Assembly (NCBI GenBank): GCA_018655525.1
Contig: JABIJM010000020.1
Span: forward strand, 1-64,000
Source: Candidatus Woesearchaeota archaeon
GTDB taxonomy: Archaea; Nanobdellota; Nanobdellia; Woesearchaeales; GW2011-AR9
Reading direction: 5' to 3'
Length of the DNA: 64,000 nt
Of the stretch, positions 1-7,854 are shown one piece after another. Numbering within the stretch: position 1 is the stretch's first letter; every line of letters begins with the position of its first letter. Position numbers and translations under genes: made by a program. A model generated the notes under the pieces. It was not told where the DNA came from and ran no database searches. It saw nothing but the letters and a program-made list of their open reading frames with translations.

Positions 1-254
1 AAATATCCTAATATACAATTGTCATTTGGACCTGCATTAATAATATCGGACATAATTCCGTCTCCTCCAATACCAACGAGACAATCTAATCGTTTTTTTG
101 CTTCTGTGATGCATTCTTTAAAATCATCTGCAGAAGTAGTATCTAAACCAATGATTGGTGCGTTTAAAACAGCAGCTGCACCTGCAGCCATAAAACGTTT
201 TTCATAAGCATCAACGCCTCCTGAAACAGGATTCATTGCAAGTCCAATTTTCAT
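1..254 (-). CDS. Diacylglycerol kinase/NAD kinase-like protein, 3' end outside window
   Basis: Only the first 84 codons are present, because the gene runs off the left edge. The protein begins MKIGLAMNPVSGG and has a GIGGDGIMSDI motif near residue 66. The NPxSG plus GGDG pattern marks the nucleotide-binding domain shared by lipid (DAGK) and NAD kinases. The start is the ATG at 254. A TATA-like TTTTATAAAA lies about 20-25 bases upstream on this strand. GGDGI instead of the usual GGDGT is slightly atypical. The substrate cannot be decided from this fragment. Confidence 0.6.
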   Translation of the reverse strand, partial: MKIGLAMNPVSGGVDAYEKRFMAAGAAAVLNAPIIGLDTTSADDFKECITEAKKRLDCLVGIGGDGIMSDIINAGPNDNCILGY

Positions 255-360
255 AAACCTATTTGAGTGGGTCTTTTATAAAAATGTTATGGACAATCCA
301 GCGAAACATTAATAAACAAAAAACCATTCGTATTTTGTATAACTAAAAGTGGTGATTCCT

Positions 361-867
361 ATGACAAATGATAATTATGAAATTATTCCCCATCAGTTGC
401 TTTCAGATTTACAGCATGATGTTGAAGCTTTAAAGAATCAGTTAGCAAGTCCTAACACAAAGATGAATGAATTAATTCTTGAAATTGAGAGTATGAAAGA
501 GTCAGTACATGAATTAACAACAGTTTTTCAAAAGGCGTTAGAACATGTGAGAACAGATGGAGATGCATCTGCAAATTTAAGATCAATTGGTGAAAAATTA
601 GAAGCAGTTGTTTCTCAGAATGAAACAATTGCACGAGGGATGGTTGCAATTTCCGATAAGGTAGAAGAATTTGTTTCTTCAGCTGGTTCAGCCCCTTCTG
701 TTGCGCCACAACAACCGGCAAGTATGCCAACGATGCAACATTCTATGGGTGGCATGCCTCCACCTGGTCCTACTAGGACAGCACCAAGACCTACATCAAC
801 AATGCCTGATGATTTTCCTCCTCCACCACCTGGTGCGATGATGAAAAAGAAACGAGGATTATTTTAG
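361..867 (+). CDS. Coiled-coil protein with proline-rich, basic C-terminus
   Basis: I do not recognise the family. The product is about 168 residues. Residues 10-110 are heptad-rich and charged (predicted coiled coil). They are followed by a Pro/Met/Gly-rich linker and a tail PPPPPGAMMKKKRGLF with a polyproline run and a basic patch. The ATG at 361 is preferred over an in-frame GTG at 349 because GGTGAT lies just upstream. The stop at 867 directly abuts the next ATG at 868, so the two genes are very likely translated together. There is no signal peptide, so it is probably cytoplasmic. A structural or scaffolding role is only a guess. Confidence 0.75.
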   Translation: MTNDNYEIIPHQLLSDLQHDVEALKNQLASPNTKMNELILEIESMKESVHELTTVFQKALEHVRTDGDASANLRSIGEKLEAVVSQNETIARGMVAISDKVEEFVSSAGSAPSVAPQQPASMPTMQHSMGGMPPPGPTRTAPRPTSTMPDDFPPPPPGAMMKKKRGLF

Positions 868-1578
868 ATGATCCCTTTGCGGACGTTTACGTTGTTGAAC
901 ACGCTTGCGGTTGAATATCAAAGAGAATTAGAAAGTTTTAATCGTCAAGAGATTTCTAAGAAAATTAATGAGATTAAATATCTCGCTGGTCAAAAGAGAG
1001 TACCTAAATTGACCTTACGTCGTGAGATTGCTCAGTTAGAACAACGATTAAAAGGTGTTTATGAATTAGAAAAAAAAGTTTTGAAGTTGAAGAAGGTTGA
1101 AAATGTGAAAATTGGATCCTTGAAACGCCAAAACACAATTTTGAAAAAGAAACTTGTTGCTTCTAAGGATAAAAATTTACATCATAAGGTTGGAAAGTTA
1201 TCTCATTTACTTGGCGAGAATCTTGCAAGGAAGGAAATTACACGAGATGTTAAATTACAGAAAGCTGGTAAAGGTAAGAAGAAAGAAGTTGTTGAAGAAT
1301 CCTTAGGTCCAGAACCGGCTCAATTAGAATTATTGTATCACCGATTTAAAGCTGTTAAGCATGAACTTGAGCTCATGAAAGAAATGGAAAAGGATGATGA
1401 CAAAGTAAAATTAATTGAAGCTAAGATTCTATTGTTACAAGAGAAGCTGGAGAAGTTAGGGAACGGAAAACAATTTGTGATTGCTCGTGAGAATCCAAAA
1501 CATACGTTGAAAATGGATCTTCCTAAAGTTTCTGAGAAAGAGTTGCCACTTCCGCCACCACCTAAGATTGAAAGTTAG
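868..1578 (+). CDS. Coiled-coil protein ending in polyproline
   Basis: The product is 236 residues, strongly basic and acidic in alternation, with long helices (about 10-130 and 155-205) typical of coiled coil. The C-terminus ends LPLPPPPKIES, a second polyproline tail in this two-gene operon. The start abuts the upstream stop with no gap. The 3' end overlaps the convergent TrmB gene by 4 bases (1575-1578). No catalytic motif or membrane segment is seen and the family is not recognised. The shared tail suggests both proteins bind a common partner (inference). Confidence 0.75.
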   Translation: MIPLRTFTLLNTLAVEYQRELESFNRQEISKKINEIKYLAGQKRVPKLTLRREIAQLEQRLKGVYELEKKVLKLKKVENVKIGSLKRQNTILKKKLVASKDKNLHHKVGKLSHLLGENLARKEITRDVKLQKAGKGKKKEVVEESLGPEPAQLELLYHRFKAVKHELELMKEMEKDDDKVKLIEAKILLLQEKLEKLGNGKQFVIARENPKHTLKMDLPKVSEKELPLPPPPKIES

Positions 1579-2333
1579 AATTTAGTGCTTTTCTTCCAAA
1601 ACCATTCAAAATAACTTTTGAACGAATCAGCCACTTCTTGATTCACAATTTCAAATGCAAAGGCTTTGTCTGCTAATGGTAACCCAATAACTGTAATATC
1701 TTTATATCCAAGAATCCATGCAGGTGTGGTTACATCCAATGGCATTCTTCGTGCTTGACAGAATTTGAAACTATTTCTATTTTTAAGAACTTTGTTTGTA
1801 ACTTTTTGGTTATAGAGCATTTTACACTTGATTCCTAATTTTGCGCGTTTTTTGTGATCTTTTTCCCAATAAGCGTGATAATACCCTGGTTGTTCTGGAG
1901 GTAAACCAAAGAAAAAGTATTCGTCGCCTTTCTTTAATTTTTCAAAACGCTTATCGTGGACAGTCATGATTCCTTTAAAACCTTCATAAATTGTCGCTTC
2001 GCTTTTCTTAGACATGTTTTGTTTGAGAAGTAATTGTGGAAGAAGTTCTTCAACTTTCTTCTTGTTTTCATCCATCTCTTGCTTTCGTTTTTCTATGTAA
2101 TCTACAAGTTTTTTGGGTGAACTGGCTTGGAAATGTTTTGTTTTATTTTTAATGATGTATGAAACAAGTCCTTTGTCAATTAAACGTTCTAAAATTCTAT
2201 AAATAATTGATTTTGTAATACGTGATTTTTCTAAAATAGGACCAATAGTAGAAAGACCAAGTTCTAGTAGTGCTAAGTATACTTTGATTTCTCCTTCTGT
2301 TAATCCTGCTTCTTTGAGTGGCGCTATGTTCAT
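1575..2333 (-). CDS. TrmB-family transcriptional regulator
   Basis: The product is 252 residues. The N-terminal winged helix-turn-helix (about 5-75: LTEGEIKVYLALLELG, then a recognition helix around ITKSIIYRILERL and a wing) is typical of the archaeal TrmB family. A coiled linker follows, then a C-terminal effector domain (about 110-250). TrmB proteins bind DNA and usually sense sugars or other metabolites. No target can be named here. The gene is monocistronic, convergent with the coiled-coil operon. The upstream spacer (2334-2456) is shared with the divergent gene at 2457, a possible autoregulated target. Confidence 0.85.
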   Translation of the reverse strand: MNIAPLKEAGLTEGEIKVYLALLELGLSTIGPILEKSRITKSIIYRILERLIDKGLVSYIIKNKTKHFQASSPKKLVDYIEKRKQEMDENKKKVEELLPQLLLKQNMSKKSEATIYEGFKGIMTVHDKRFEKLKKGDEYFFFGLPPEQPGYYHAYWEKDHKKRAKLGIKCKMLYNQKVTNKVLKNRNSFKFCQARRMPLDVTTPAWILGYKDITVIGLPLADKAFAFEIVNQEVADSFKSYFEWFWKKSTKF

Positions 2334-2456
2334 GTTATGTTGTAAAGGAGAGTGTTATTTAAATCTTTGGTAAGGTGTACCTGCGGTGGTACACTAAGGC
2401 TAATAAAGAATTGGTTGATTACTAAAGAGTAAGAAAATCAAATAAGGATTATTAAA

Positions 2457-3482
2457 ATGACAAATAAAGATCAAAAAGAAAAAGTTAGATTATATAAAGA
2501 AACATTCAAGCAAGGCTTTCCATGCGATATTCCAAATTCAGAAAAAGGAAGGGATGAAGAACTTAGAAGACAAGCGTACCCAAATTTTGGTAGACGACAC
2601 CCCTACGATATTAAATGTTACACTGAAAATCATGAAAGAGTGACATTACGATATGGTAATTTTTTTAGACATTATGTTACAAATCTAAGAGAAATGGTCG
2701 GATATGAAGGCGCTGTTAATTTTTCTAAAATTGATGATAAAGGAATGAAGTATGAATTAGAAGCTATTAAAAGAGGAGGGGATGAAAGGAGAGAATTGAA
2801 AGATAGCAGCCAAGAGTTAAGTCTACTTAAAAGGAAAAACGAAGATTTATTTCAAGAAATTGAAAAAGCAAAAGAAGAAATAGACAATAGTGGAAAAGAT
2901 GTTGTAAGCCGCTTAGATTCTGTTTTAGATACAGTAATTTCAGATAGAGAGAGTTATCGTCCTGCAAATCCTCTTTCATTCCCTAATTTTTCAGATCATT
3001 ACACAAATAGAATTAATAATTTTTCTAAACAAATAAGAGGTGAACTAGTAAATCCGATTGGAAGAATAGATAGACGAGTAAAAAAAATCTTAGAAAACAA
3101 ACACAGAATTAATACACTAAATGAAAAATTAGATGACATAATAAATGCAAACACAATACCTAGCGCTTATAGAAGACTTCCCTACATTATGGGAATTGTA
3201 TCTCCAGAAGAACTTGATTTAGTAAGAACTGTAGGTAAGAGGACAACAATAAATCTTGAAAATACTAGAAGAGTTATAGAGTTTGGAAGATACATCGTAA
3301 ACGCCTTAGAAAGTAGGGAGTTTCATAGAGTCCAGTTAGTTGGAGATTTTCGTTATCATAAATATGTTAACGGTTCTCTAGAAAGAGAAGGAAAGGGAGA
3401 GGGGTTCTGGGGCAGATTTTGGTATGGATCCTATGATCCCAGGGTAGTCGACTTCATACTAGATGAGGAAGTAAAAAAATAA
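2457..3482 (+). CDS. Hypothetical charged, partly coiled-coil protein
   Basis: The product is 341 residues with no recognised family. Residues 100-160 and 200-235 look coiled-coil. The N-terminal third is rich in Arg, Tyr and Phe, and the C-terminus carries GFWGRFWYGSYDPR. There is no signal peptide or transmembrane segment. It is transcribed divergently from the TrmB gene across a 123-base spacer. It stops 6 bases before the convergent histone-fold gene. Its heavy AGA/ATA use resembles the other lineage-restricted small genes here more than the housekeeping genes. Confidence 0.7.
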   Translation: MTNKDQKEKVRLYKETFKQGFPCDIPNSEKGRDEELRRQAYPNFGRRHPYDIKCYTENHERVTLRYGNFFRHYVTNLREMVGYEGAVNFSKIDDKGMKYELEAIKRGGDERRELKDSSQELSLLKRKNEDLFQEIEKAKEEIDNSGKDVVSRLDSVLDTVISDRESYRPANPLSFPNFSDHYTNRINNFSKQIRGELVNPIGRIDRRVKKILENKHRINTLNEKLDDIINANTIPSAYRRLPYIMGIVSPEELDLVRTVGKRTTINLENTRRVIEFGRYIVNALESREFHRVQLVGDFRYHKYVNGSLEREGKGEGFWGRFWYGSYDPRVVDFILDEEVKK

Positions 3483-3488
3483 TTTTGG

Positions 3489-3659
3489 TTAAAGATCTCT
3501 ACCCATAACAGTCTTTCTAAGATTCTCTTTAGCACGTTTAACTGAATTTCTAATTAATTTCTCAACTTCTTGATCCAATCGTTCCATGAAGTCATTGGAC
3601 ATGTTACGCATGCCTTCTTCTTTAAGAATATCTTTTACTTGTGTTTTTGCTGTAAGCAT
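3489..3659 (-). CDS. Short histone-fold protein with truncated third helix
   Basis: The product is 56 residues starting MLTAKTQVKDILKEEG at the ATG at 3659. An upstream in-frame extension to 3860 overlaps the divergent HIT gene and is rejected. The sequence follows the archaeal histone pattern: helix 1 (QVKDILKEEG), helix 2 (SNDFMERLDQEVEKLIRNSV) and the loop RKTVMGRDL. It stops where the rest of helix 3 of a classical archaeal histone (66-70 residues) should follow. A shortened helix 3 is known in some divergent prokaryotic histone families. It probably binds DNA, but need not wrap it as HMfB does. Confidence 0.7.
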   Translation of the reverse strand: MLTAKTQVKDILKEEGMRNMSNDFMERLDQEVEKLIRNSVKRAKENLRKTVMGRDL

Positions 3660-3754
3660 GGTATTAAGGAAAATCACAATCTTTATAAAATTTGTTTTTC
3701 TTGTTATGGTTATGAATATGGATTGCGTACAACAAAAACTGGAGGTTTTTGAGC

Positions 3755-4162
3755 ATGCAAGATAAATCTTGCATATTTTGTAAGATTGTAAATGGAGAGA
3801 TTCCTGCTCATAAGGTATTTGAAGATGATGATTCTCTTGCATTCTTAGATAATAAACCACATACGAAAGGTCATACTGTTGTCATTTCTAAGAAACATGG
3901 AGAAACTGTGTTTGAATTTACCAACGATGAATTAAAGGAATTAATGATTGATGTAAAGAAGGTTATGGCTTTATTACAAGAGAAATTAAGTCCCGATGGG
4001 TTTAATGTTGGATGGAATCATAATACTGCTGGTGGTCAGGTTGTCCCACATTTACATGTTCATGTTATGCCACGGTGGAATGGAGATGGTGGTGGGAGCA
4101 TGCATTCTATTGTGAATAATCCCTCAGATGTTGAAGAAGTTGCAAAATTGTTTGAGAATTAA
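3755..4162 (+). CDS. HIT-family nucleotide hydrolase/transferase
   Basis: The product is about 135 residues, full length for an HIT (histidine triad) protein. CIFCKIVNGEIPA near the N-terminus carries the zinc-type cysteines, and the catalytic HLHVHVMPRW motif lies near residue 104. HIT enzymes hydrolyse or transfer nucleoside monophosphates (AMP-lysine, Ap4A and similar). A strong GGAGG at 3741-3745 sits 9 bases before the ATG at 3755, so this start is chosen over an in-frame TTG at 3749. It is transcribed away from the histone-fold gene and is followed by tRNA-Met. Confidence 0.9.
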   Translation: MQDKSCIFCKIVNGEIPAHKVFEDDDSLAFLDNKPHTKGHTVVISKKHGETVFEFTNDELKELMIDVKKVMALLQEKLSPDGFNVGWNHNTAGGQVVPHLHVHVMPRWNGDGGGSMHSIVNNPSDVEEVAKLFEN

Positions 4163-4221
4163 GATTATATCTTTGAAGTAGAAATATTTATATAAGAATC
4201 CCCTTATTTTCTAGATATAAC

Positions 4222-4338
4222 GGCGATGTGGTTTAGCCTGGTCAGAACGTCACGCTCATATGTGTTGAGCGATGAGACTTCGGTCGATGACTTAACTGAG
4301 TGACGTGAAAGTCGGGAGTTCAAATCTCCCCATCGCCA
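4222..4338 (+). tRNA. tRNA-Met-type (anticodon CAU) with 42-nt intron at 37/38
   Basis: Acceptor arms GGCGATG/CATCGCC pair perfectly, the D arm is GTTT/GAAC, the T arm is GGGAG-TTCAAAT-CTCCC, and the discriminator is A (4338). Anticodon stem TCACG pairs with CGTGA at 4304-4308. The loop starts CTCATA, giving CAU at 4257-4259. An intron at 4261-4302 follows position 37. CTCA/TGAG pairing flanked by three-base bulges TAT and TGA gives a bulge-helix-bulge splice site. CAU could be elongator Met or the Ile2 isoacceptor. An LAGLIDADG gene follows 83 bases downstream. Confidence 0.9.
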
Positions 4339-4351
4339 CTTTATTTCTTAC

Positions 4352-4389
4352 CACACCCCACTCGACAAGTACGGGTAGAGCTTTTAAAT
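4352..4389 (+). promoter_or_regulatory. 38-bp promoter-like element shared by both homing endonuclease genes (copy A)
   Basis: This block begins CACACCCCACT, contains GACAAGTACG and TAGAGCTT, and ends TTTTAAAT. It matches 34 of 38 positions with 29356-29393. Both copies sit 20-31 bases before an LAGLIDADG start codon, and both end in a TATA-like stretch. It lies 13 bases after tRNA-Met. It is either the common promoter of an endonuclease family or the conserved edge of the mobile unit. Confidence 0.6.
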
Positions 4390-4420
4390 GCTAAATATTT
4401 CTCATATAGAATAAATTGAA

Positions 4421-5320
4421 ATGAAAGAGATTATAGATTTAAAAAAGTACTTTCCTAAGATAATTGTCCCAAAGATAGGTGTTGATAGAGAATTAATGAG
4501 GATAGAAAATAATGACAACTATATTCTCTCCTGTACCTTTGCAAAAAAGAAAATAACAATTCCAAAGAGAATAATTCTTAATGCGAATGATTTTATTGCA
4601 ATTGGCCTATACCTAGCTGAAGGATATACAAAAATTAATAGGAAGAAGAAATATTACCACGATGGTTCTGTTACTTTTGTAGGGAGCTATAAAGAGATGA
4701 TTAATCCCATTTGCGATTTATTAGAAAAATTAAATATTTCTAAAGAGAAACTTAAGTGGAAAATTGGAATAAATGTTAACATTAAGAGAAAATTTACAGA
4801 GATTATTAAATACTGGGTTAAGAATACAAATTTGAGAGATGAAAATCTTAGAGCTAAATCAGTTTATTATACAGGAACATTAGGAAAACCCACTATAAGA
4901 TCAGGAATAAATGGTTGTGTCCATATTTTCTTTCCTTCGGTTGTGTTTAGGTCTTTCTTCCTCAATTTTATTAATTTAATTTTTCAAAACAGCCTTAATA
5001 ACAAGAATATAAAAGAACTTTCTTTAATTTTAAAAGGATTCTTTGCGGGAGATGGAAGTGTAAATTATTGTAAAAAGTATAATAGAAGGTTGATTGATTT
5101 TGCTTCAAATAATCCAGAACTGATTGGCAAACTTAAAGAAGCCCTTTCTATTATAGGAATAAGTTCAATAAAAGAAACATACCCTGAACTAGGTAAATCA
5201 AATAACAAATCCCTAAGAATATATAACAAAAAAGATTTTCTAATTTTACAAAAAAATGAAATCCCAAATTTACTTAGTTATAAGAAAAAAATATTTGATG
5301 AATTAATGAATAGCTATTAA
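4421..5320 (+). CDS. LAGLIDADG homing endonuclease
   Basis: The product is 299 residues with two LAGLIDADG-type helices: AIGLYLAEGY near residue 60 and LKGFFAGDGSV near residue 207. The acidic E and D that bind Mg2+ in each half are present, as in single-chain double-motif enzymes. The protein is very rich in Lys, Ile and Asn, more AT-biased than its neighbours, which fits mobility. It is free-standing, 83 bases downstream of an intron-containing tRNA. Some LAGLIDADG proteins act as intron maturases rather than nucleases, so activity is not proven. Confidence 0.85.
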   Translation: MKEIIDLKKYFPKIIVPKIGVDRELMRIENNDNYILSCTFAKKKITIPKRIILNANDFIAIGLYLAEGYTKINRKKKYYHDGSVTFVGSYKEMINPICDLLEKLNISKEKLKWKIGINVNIKRKFTEIIKYWVKNTNLRDENLRAKSVYYTGTLGKPTIRSGINGCVHIFFPSVVFRSFFLNFINLIFQNSLNNKNIKELSLILKGFFAGDGSVNYCKKYNRRLIDFASNNPELIGKLKEALSIIGISSIKETYPELGKSNNKSLRIYNKKDFLILQKNEIPNLLSYKKKIFDELMNSY

Positions 5321-5372
5321 GATACAAAAATATTTTAGAAACAATTAAATACTAAAAAATAATTCTTTTAAT

Positions 5373-5798
5373 GTGGCAATTAAAAAGAGGAAATTAGAAC
5401 TCAGTATTTTCATCTTATCTATTGCAGGTGTTTTATTTGCAGGATATCTTTCTGGTGTGAAATTATTCTTAGGAATTTGTTCTTTTACAGAAAGTTGTCC
5501 GTATGTTTTAGGATATCCTTCTTGTTATTATGGATTTGTAATGTTTGTTGGTCTTTTTGTAACATCATTACTTTTAATACTTAAAAAATATAAAAAAGTT
5601 GATCTTTACAAAACAATATTTGGAATTTCTTTAGCAGGAATTTTATTTTCAGGATACCTTTCAATCCAAGAGTTAGTTTTCAGTTGTCCTTTAAGTGAAT
5701 GTTCTTATGGGTTAGGTTTACCGACATGCACATATGGATTATTTGTTTACATAGGAATATTTGTATTATCCAACATCTTATTGTTTCGTAAGAAATAG
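5373..5798 (+). CDS. Four-helix membrane protein made of two VKOR-like repeats
   Basis: The product is 141 residues with four hydrophobic segments in two tandem halves. Each half has the order GYLS, a short loop with Cys, CP/C, then LGxPxCxYG (YVLGYPSCYYGF and YGLGLPTCTYGL). The spaced cysteines beside membrane helices recall vitamin K epoxide reductase/DsbB-type thiol redox proteins, but the canonical CxxC is not seen. Start is the GTG at 5373, because the ATG at 5371 is out of frame and stops after 8 codons. It stops 40 bases before tRNA-Ser. The redox role is inferred. Confidence 0.65.
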   Translation: MAIKKRKLELSIFILSIAGVLFAGYLSGVKLFLGICSFTESCPYVLGYPSCYYGFVMFVGLFVTSLLLILKKYKKVDLYKTIFGISLAGILFSGYLSIQELVFSCPLSECSYGLGLPTCTYGLFVYIGIFVLSNILLFRKK

Positions 5799-5838
5799 GG
5801 GAAATGTTTATATAGGGTCTTTTTTCTGTTCTTCTTAA

Positions 5839-5946
5839 GCCAGCGTGGCACAATCTGGTACTGCGCAAGCCTGGAATTTTGACTTCAGGTCTTCAGTGAA
5901 AGCTTGTTTCCTTCGGGATATCCCGGTTCAAATCCGGGCGCTGGCG
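5839..5946 (+). tRNA. tRNA-Ser(GGA) with 24-nt intron
   Basis: Acceptor GCCAGCG/CGCTGGC, T arm CCCGG-TTCAAAT-CCGGG, and discriminator G (typical of Ser). A long variable arm (TCC-TTCG-GGA) makes it a class II tRNA. Anticodon stem CAAGC pairs with GCTTG at 5902-5906. The loop begins CTGGAA, giving anticodon GGA at 5873-5875. The intron is placed at about 5877-5900. CTGG can pair with TCAG near the 3' site, consistent with a bulge-helix-bulge, but the exact cut is uncertain by a base or two. Confidence 0.9.
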
Positions 5947-5994
5947 CTTTTTTTTACAAAAATATAAAAAGATTCAATTCTTTATAACAATACA

Positions 5995-6147
5995 ATGATT
6001 CCAAATAATGCAAACATTCCAGAAGAAAAGCACTCGAAGGAAAAGAAGAAAAAAGATAAGAAGAATCCATTAGATCATTATCTAGATGAATTGGAATGTT
6101 ATGATGATGGATGTACACCGAATGATTTAATGTCTTCAGGTGAATAG
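5995..6147 (+). CDS. Small lysine-rich hypothetical protein (50 aa)
   Basis: The ATG at 5995 opens a 50-codon frame: lysine-rich first half (KHSKEKKKKDKK), then an acidic end with two cysteines (ELECYDDGCTP). A TATA-like AATATAAAA lies about 35 bases upstream, after tRNA-Ser. It is followed one base later by the start of another tiny gene, so the two probably form an operon. No family is recognised. Support is the promoter, the tight coupling and the lack of any competing frame. Confidence 0.5.
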   Translation: MIPNNANIPEEKHSKEKKKKDKKNPLDHYLDELECYDDGCTPNDLMSSGE

Positions 6148-6148
6148 G

Positions 6149-6265
6149 ATGGAAGTAAGAAAGTTCAAAGTAACATGTTGTAAATCTTATTCAACTACTA
6201 AAGGAAGATGTTACACATGTCCTCAAGCAAATAATAAGGATCCTGATGCAGAGGAAACCTATTAA
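6149..6265 (+). CDS. 38-residue cysteine-motif protein, FhuF C-terminus-like
   Basis: The frame runs ATG 6149 to TAA 6265. It holds the pattern CC-x9-C-x2-C-P (VTCCKSYSTTKGRCYTCPQ). A closely similar spacing of four cysteines binds a 2Fe-2S cluster at the C-terminus of FhuF-type ferric-siderophore reductases. No reductase domain is present here. It may be a stand-alone metal- or cluster-binding peptide. It starts one base after the preceding small gene's stop. Confidence 0.5.
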   Translation: MEVRKFKVTCCKSYSTTKGRCYTCPQANNKDPDAEETY

Positions 6266-6312
6266 TTTATTTCTTAAGAAAGTTTTAAAAAAAAGGCACA
6301 TATACGATTAAT

Positions 6313-7077
6313 ATGGGAAAAATCGTTGTTATAGGTGGAGGAGAAATTGGAAGACCAGGATTTCCAGTAGAAACTACTGAACTTGATAAACATACGATTA
6401 AGCTTACAGGAAAATCAAATCCAAATTTACTTTTTCTTCCAACTGCAAGTTCTGATTCTGAAGGATATGTAGATTGTGTTAGGAAACATTTCGGAGAAAC
6501 TTTGGGTTGTAATATAGATTATTTATCATTAATTAGCCAAAGATATTCACATAAAGAACTTTCTGACAGAATATTAGGAGCAAATATCATTTATGTTGGT
6601 GGAGGGAACACATTGAAGATGATGAGAAGATGGCGTTTTCTTGGTGTTGATGTATTACTTAAGAGAGCATATGAAAAAGGAACTGTTTTAAGCGGATTAA
6701 GTGCTGGTGGAATTTGCTGGTTTGATTCTGGACATAGTGATTCAATGCAAATATATGGAAAAGAAAATTGGGAATATATTAATGTTAGAGGACTTGGATT
6801 AATTAAAGGAATTCACTGTCCTCATTTTGATTCAGATACAAATGGTATAAGCAGAAAAAAAGATTTCACTAATTTTATGAAAAAGCGTTCAAAGATGGGT
6901 ATAGGCATTGATGAAAAATGTGCCATTGAATTTGTTAATGATGGATATAGAGTTATTTCTACAAATAATGATTCAAAAGCTTACAAGGTATTCAGGTTAA
7001 ATGGTGAAATTAAAATTGAAGAAATTAAAAAAAGTAATGGATTCAATCCTGTAAGTCAACTTTACGAAAAGTATTAA
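6313..7077 (+). CDS. Peptidase S51 family protein (dipeptidase E/cyanophycinase-like)
   Basis: The product is 254 residues. IVVIGGGEIG opens a class I glutamine-amidotransferase-like fold. YVGGGNT lies near residue 97 and the nucleophile elbow GLSAGGICWF places the catalytic Ser at about 130. A conserved GIHCPHFDSD follows. S51 enzymes are serine peptidases that act on Asp-containing dipeptides or on cyanophycin-like substrates. No signal peptide, so it is cytoplasmic. A palindromic TTCTTAAGAA lies upstream near 6273. The xth gene follows after 24 bases on the same strand. Confidence 0.85.
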   Translation: MGKIVVIGGGEIGRPGFPVETTELDKHTIKLTGKSNPNLLFLPTASSDSEGYVDCVRKHFGETLGCNIDYLSLISQRYSHKELSDRILGANIIYVGGGNTLKMMRRWRFLGVDVLLKRAYEKGTVLSGLSAGGICWFDSGHSDSMQIYGKENWEYINVRGLGLIKGIHCPHFDSDTNGISRKKDFTNFMKKRSKMGIGIDEKCAIEFVNDGYRVISTNNDSKAYKVFRLNGEIKIEEIKKSNGFNPVSQLYEKY

Positions 7078-7101
7078 TAGTTGTTCTTTTACATTTACAT
7101 T

Positions 7102-7854
7102 ATGAAAATTATCTCATGGAATGTAAATGGAATAAGAGCTTGTGTAAAAAAAGGTTTCTTAGATTTTATTGAGAAAGAGAAACCAGATGTTATTTGTTTA
7201 CAGGAAACAAAAGCACATCCGGATCAAGTTGATGATATGTTGGCAGAATACGAACACCATTACTGGAATTCAGCTGAGAAGAAAGGATATGCTGGCACTG
7301 CAATATTTTCTAAGGTTAAACCAATCTCAGTACTATATGGTGATGAACCCATGGATGATGATCAAGGAAGGGTTATTGCAGTTGAGTTTGAAGATTATTA
7401 TCTTGTGACAGTATATACACCAAATTCTAAACGTGGTTTGGTTGGTTTAGATAGAAGAGCGAAGTGGGACAAGGATTTCCATAAATTTATTATGAGTTTA
7501 GAGAAAAAGAAACCTGTCATTTTCTGTGGAGATTTGAATGTTGCACATACAGACATAGATTTAAAGAATTTCAAAGCAAATTATAATAAAAATGCAGGTT
7601 ACACACAGAAGGAAATTGATGGATTAGAGAGATATATTGATTCTGGGTATATTGATAGTTTCAGGGAGTTTGAAAAAGAAGGTGGACATTACACATGGTG
7701 GAGTTATATGTTTAATGCACGTGCTAATAACACTGGTTGGCGAATAGATTATTTTATGGTTTCTAAGAAGTTGAAGAATCAGTTGAAAGATGCGTTTATT
7801 CTGAAGGATGTTATGGGGTCAGATCATTGTCCTGTAGGGATTCTTCTAAAATAG
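7102..7854 (+). CDS. xth: Exodeoxyribonuclease III/AP endonuclease
   Basis: The product is 250 residues starting MKIISWNVNGIRA. The family order is intact: ICLQETKA (metal-binding Glu), GTAIFSK, YTPNS, FCGDLNVAHTDID (Asp/Asn pair), NNTGWRIDYF and the terminal GSDHCPV with the catalytic His. It nicks DNA at abasic sites in base excision repair. The ATG at 7102 is preferred over an upstream in-frame TTG at 7081, because the protein then begins exactly at the conserved first strand. Its 3' end overlaps a convergent small gene by 44 bases. Confidence 0.93.
   Translation: MKIISWNVNGIRACVKKGFLDFIEKEKPDVICLQETKAHPDQVDDMLAEYEHHYWNSAEKKGYAGTAIFSKVKPISVLYGDEPMDDDQGRVIAVEFEDYYLVTVYTPNSKRGLVGLDRRAKWDKDFHKFIMSLEKKKPVIFCGDLNVAHTDIDLKNFKANYNKNAGYTQKEIDGLERYIDSGYIDSFREFEKEGGHYTWWSYMFNARANNTGWRIDYFMVSKKLKNQLKDAFILKDVMGSDHCPVGILLK

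Noticed and set aside
3660-3860. N-terminal extension of the histone-fold frame to 3860
   Set aside because: It overlaps the divergent HIT gene and its ribosome-binding site, and the added residues are low-complexity and not histone-like.
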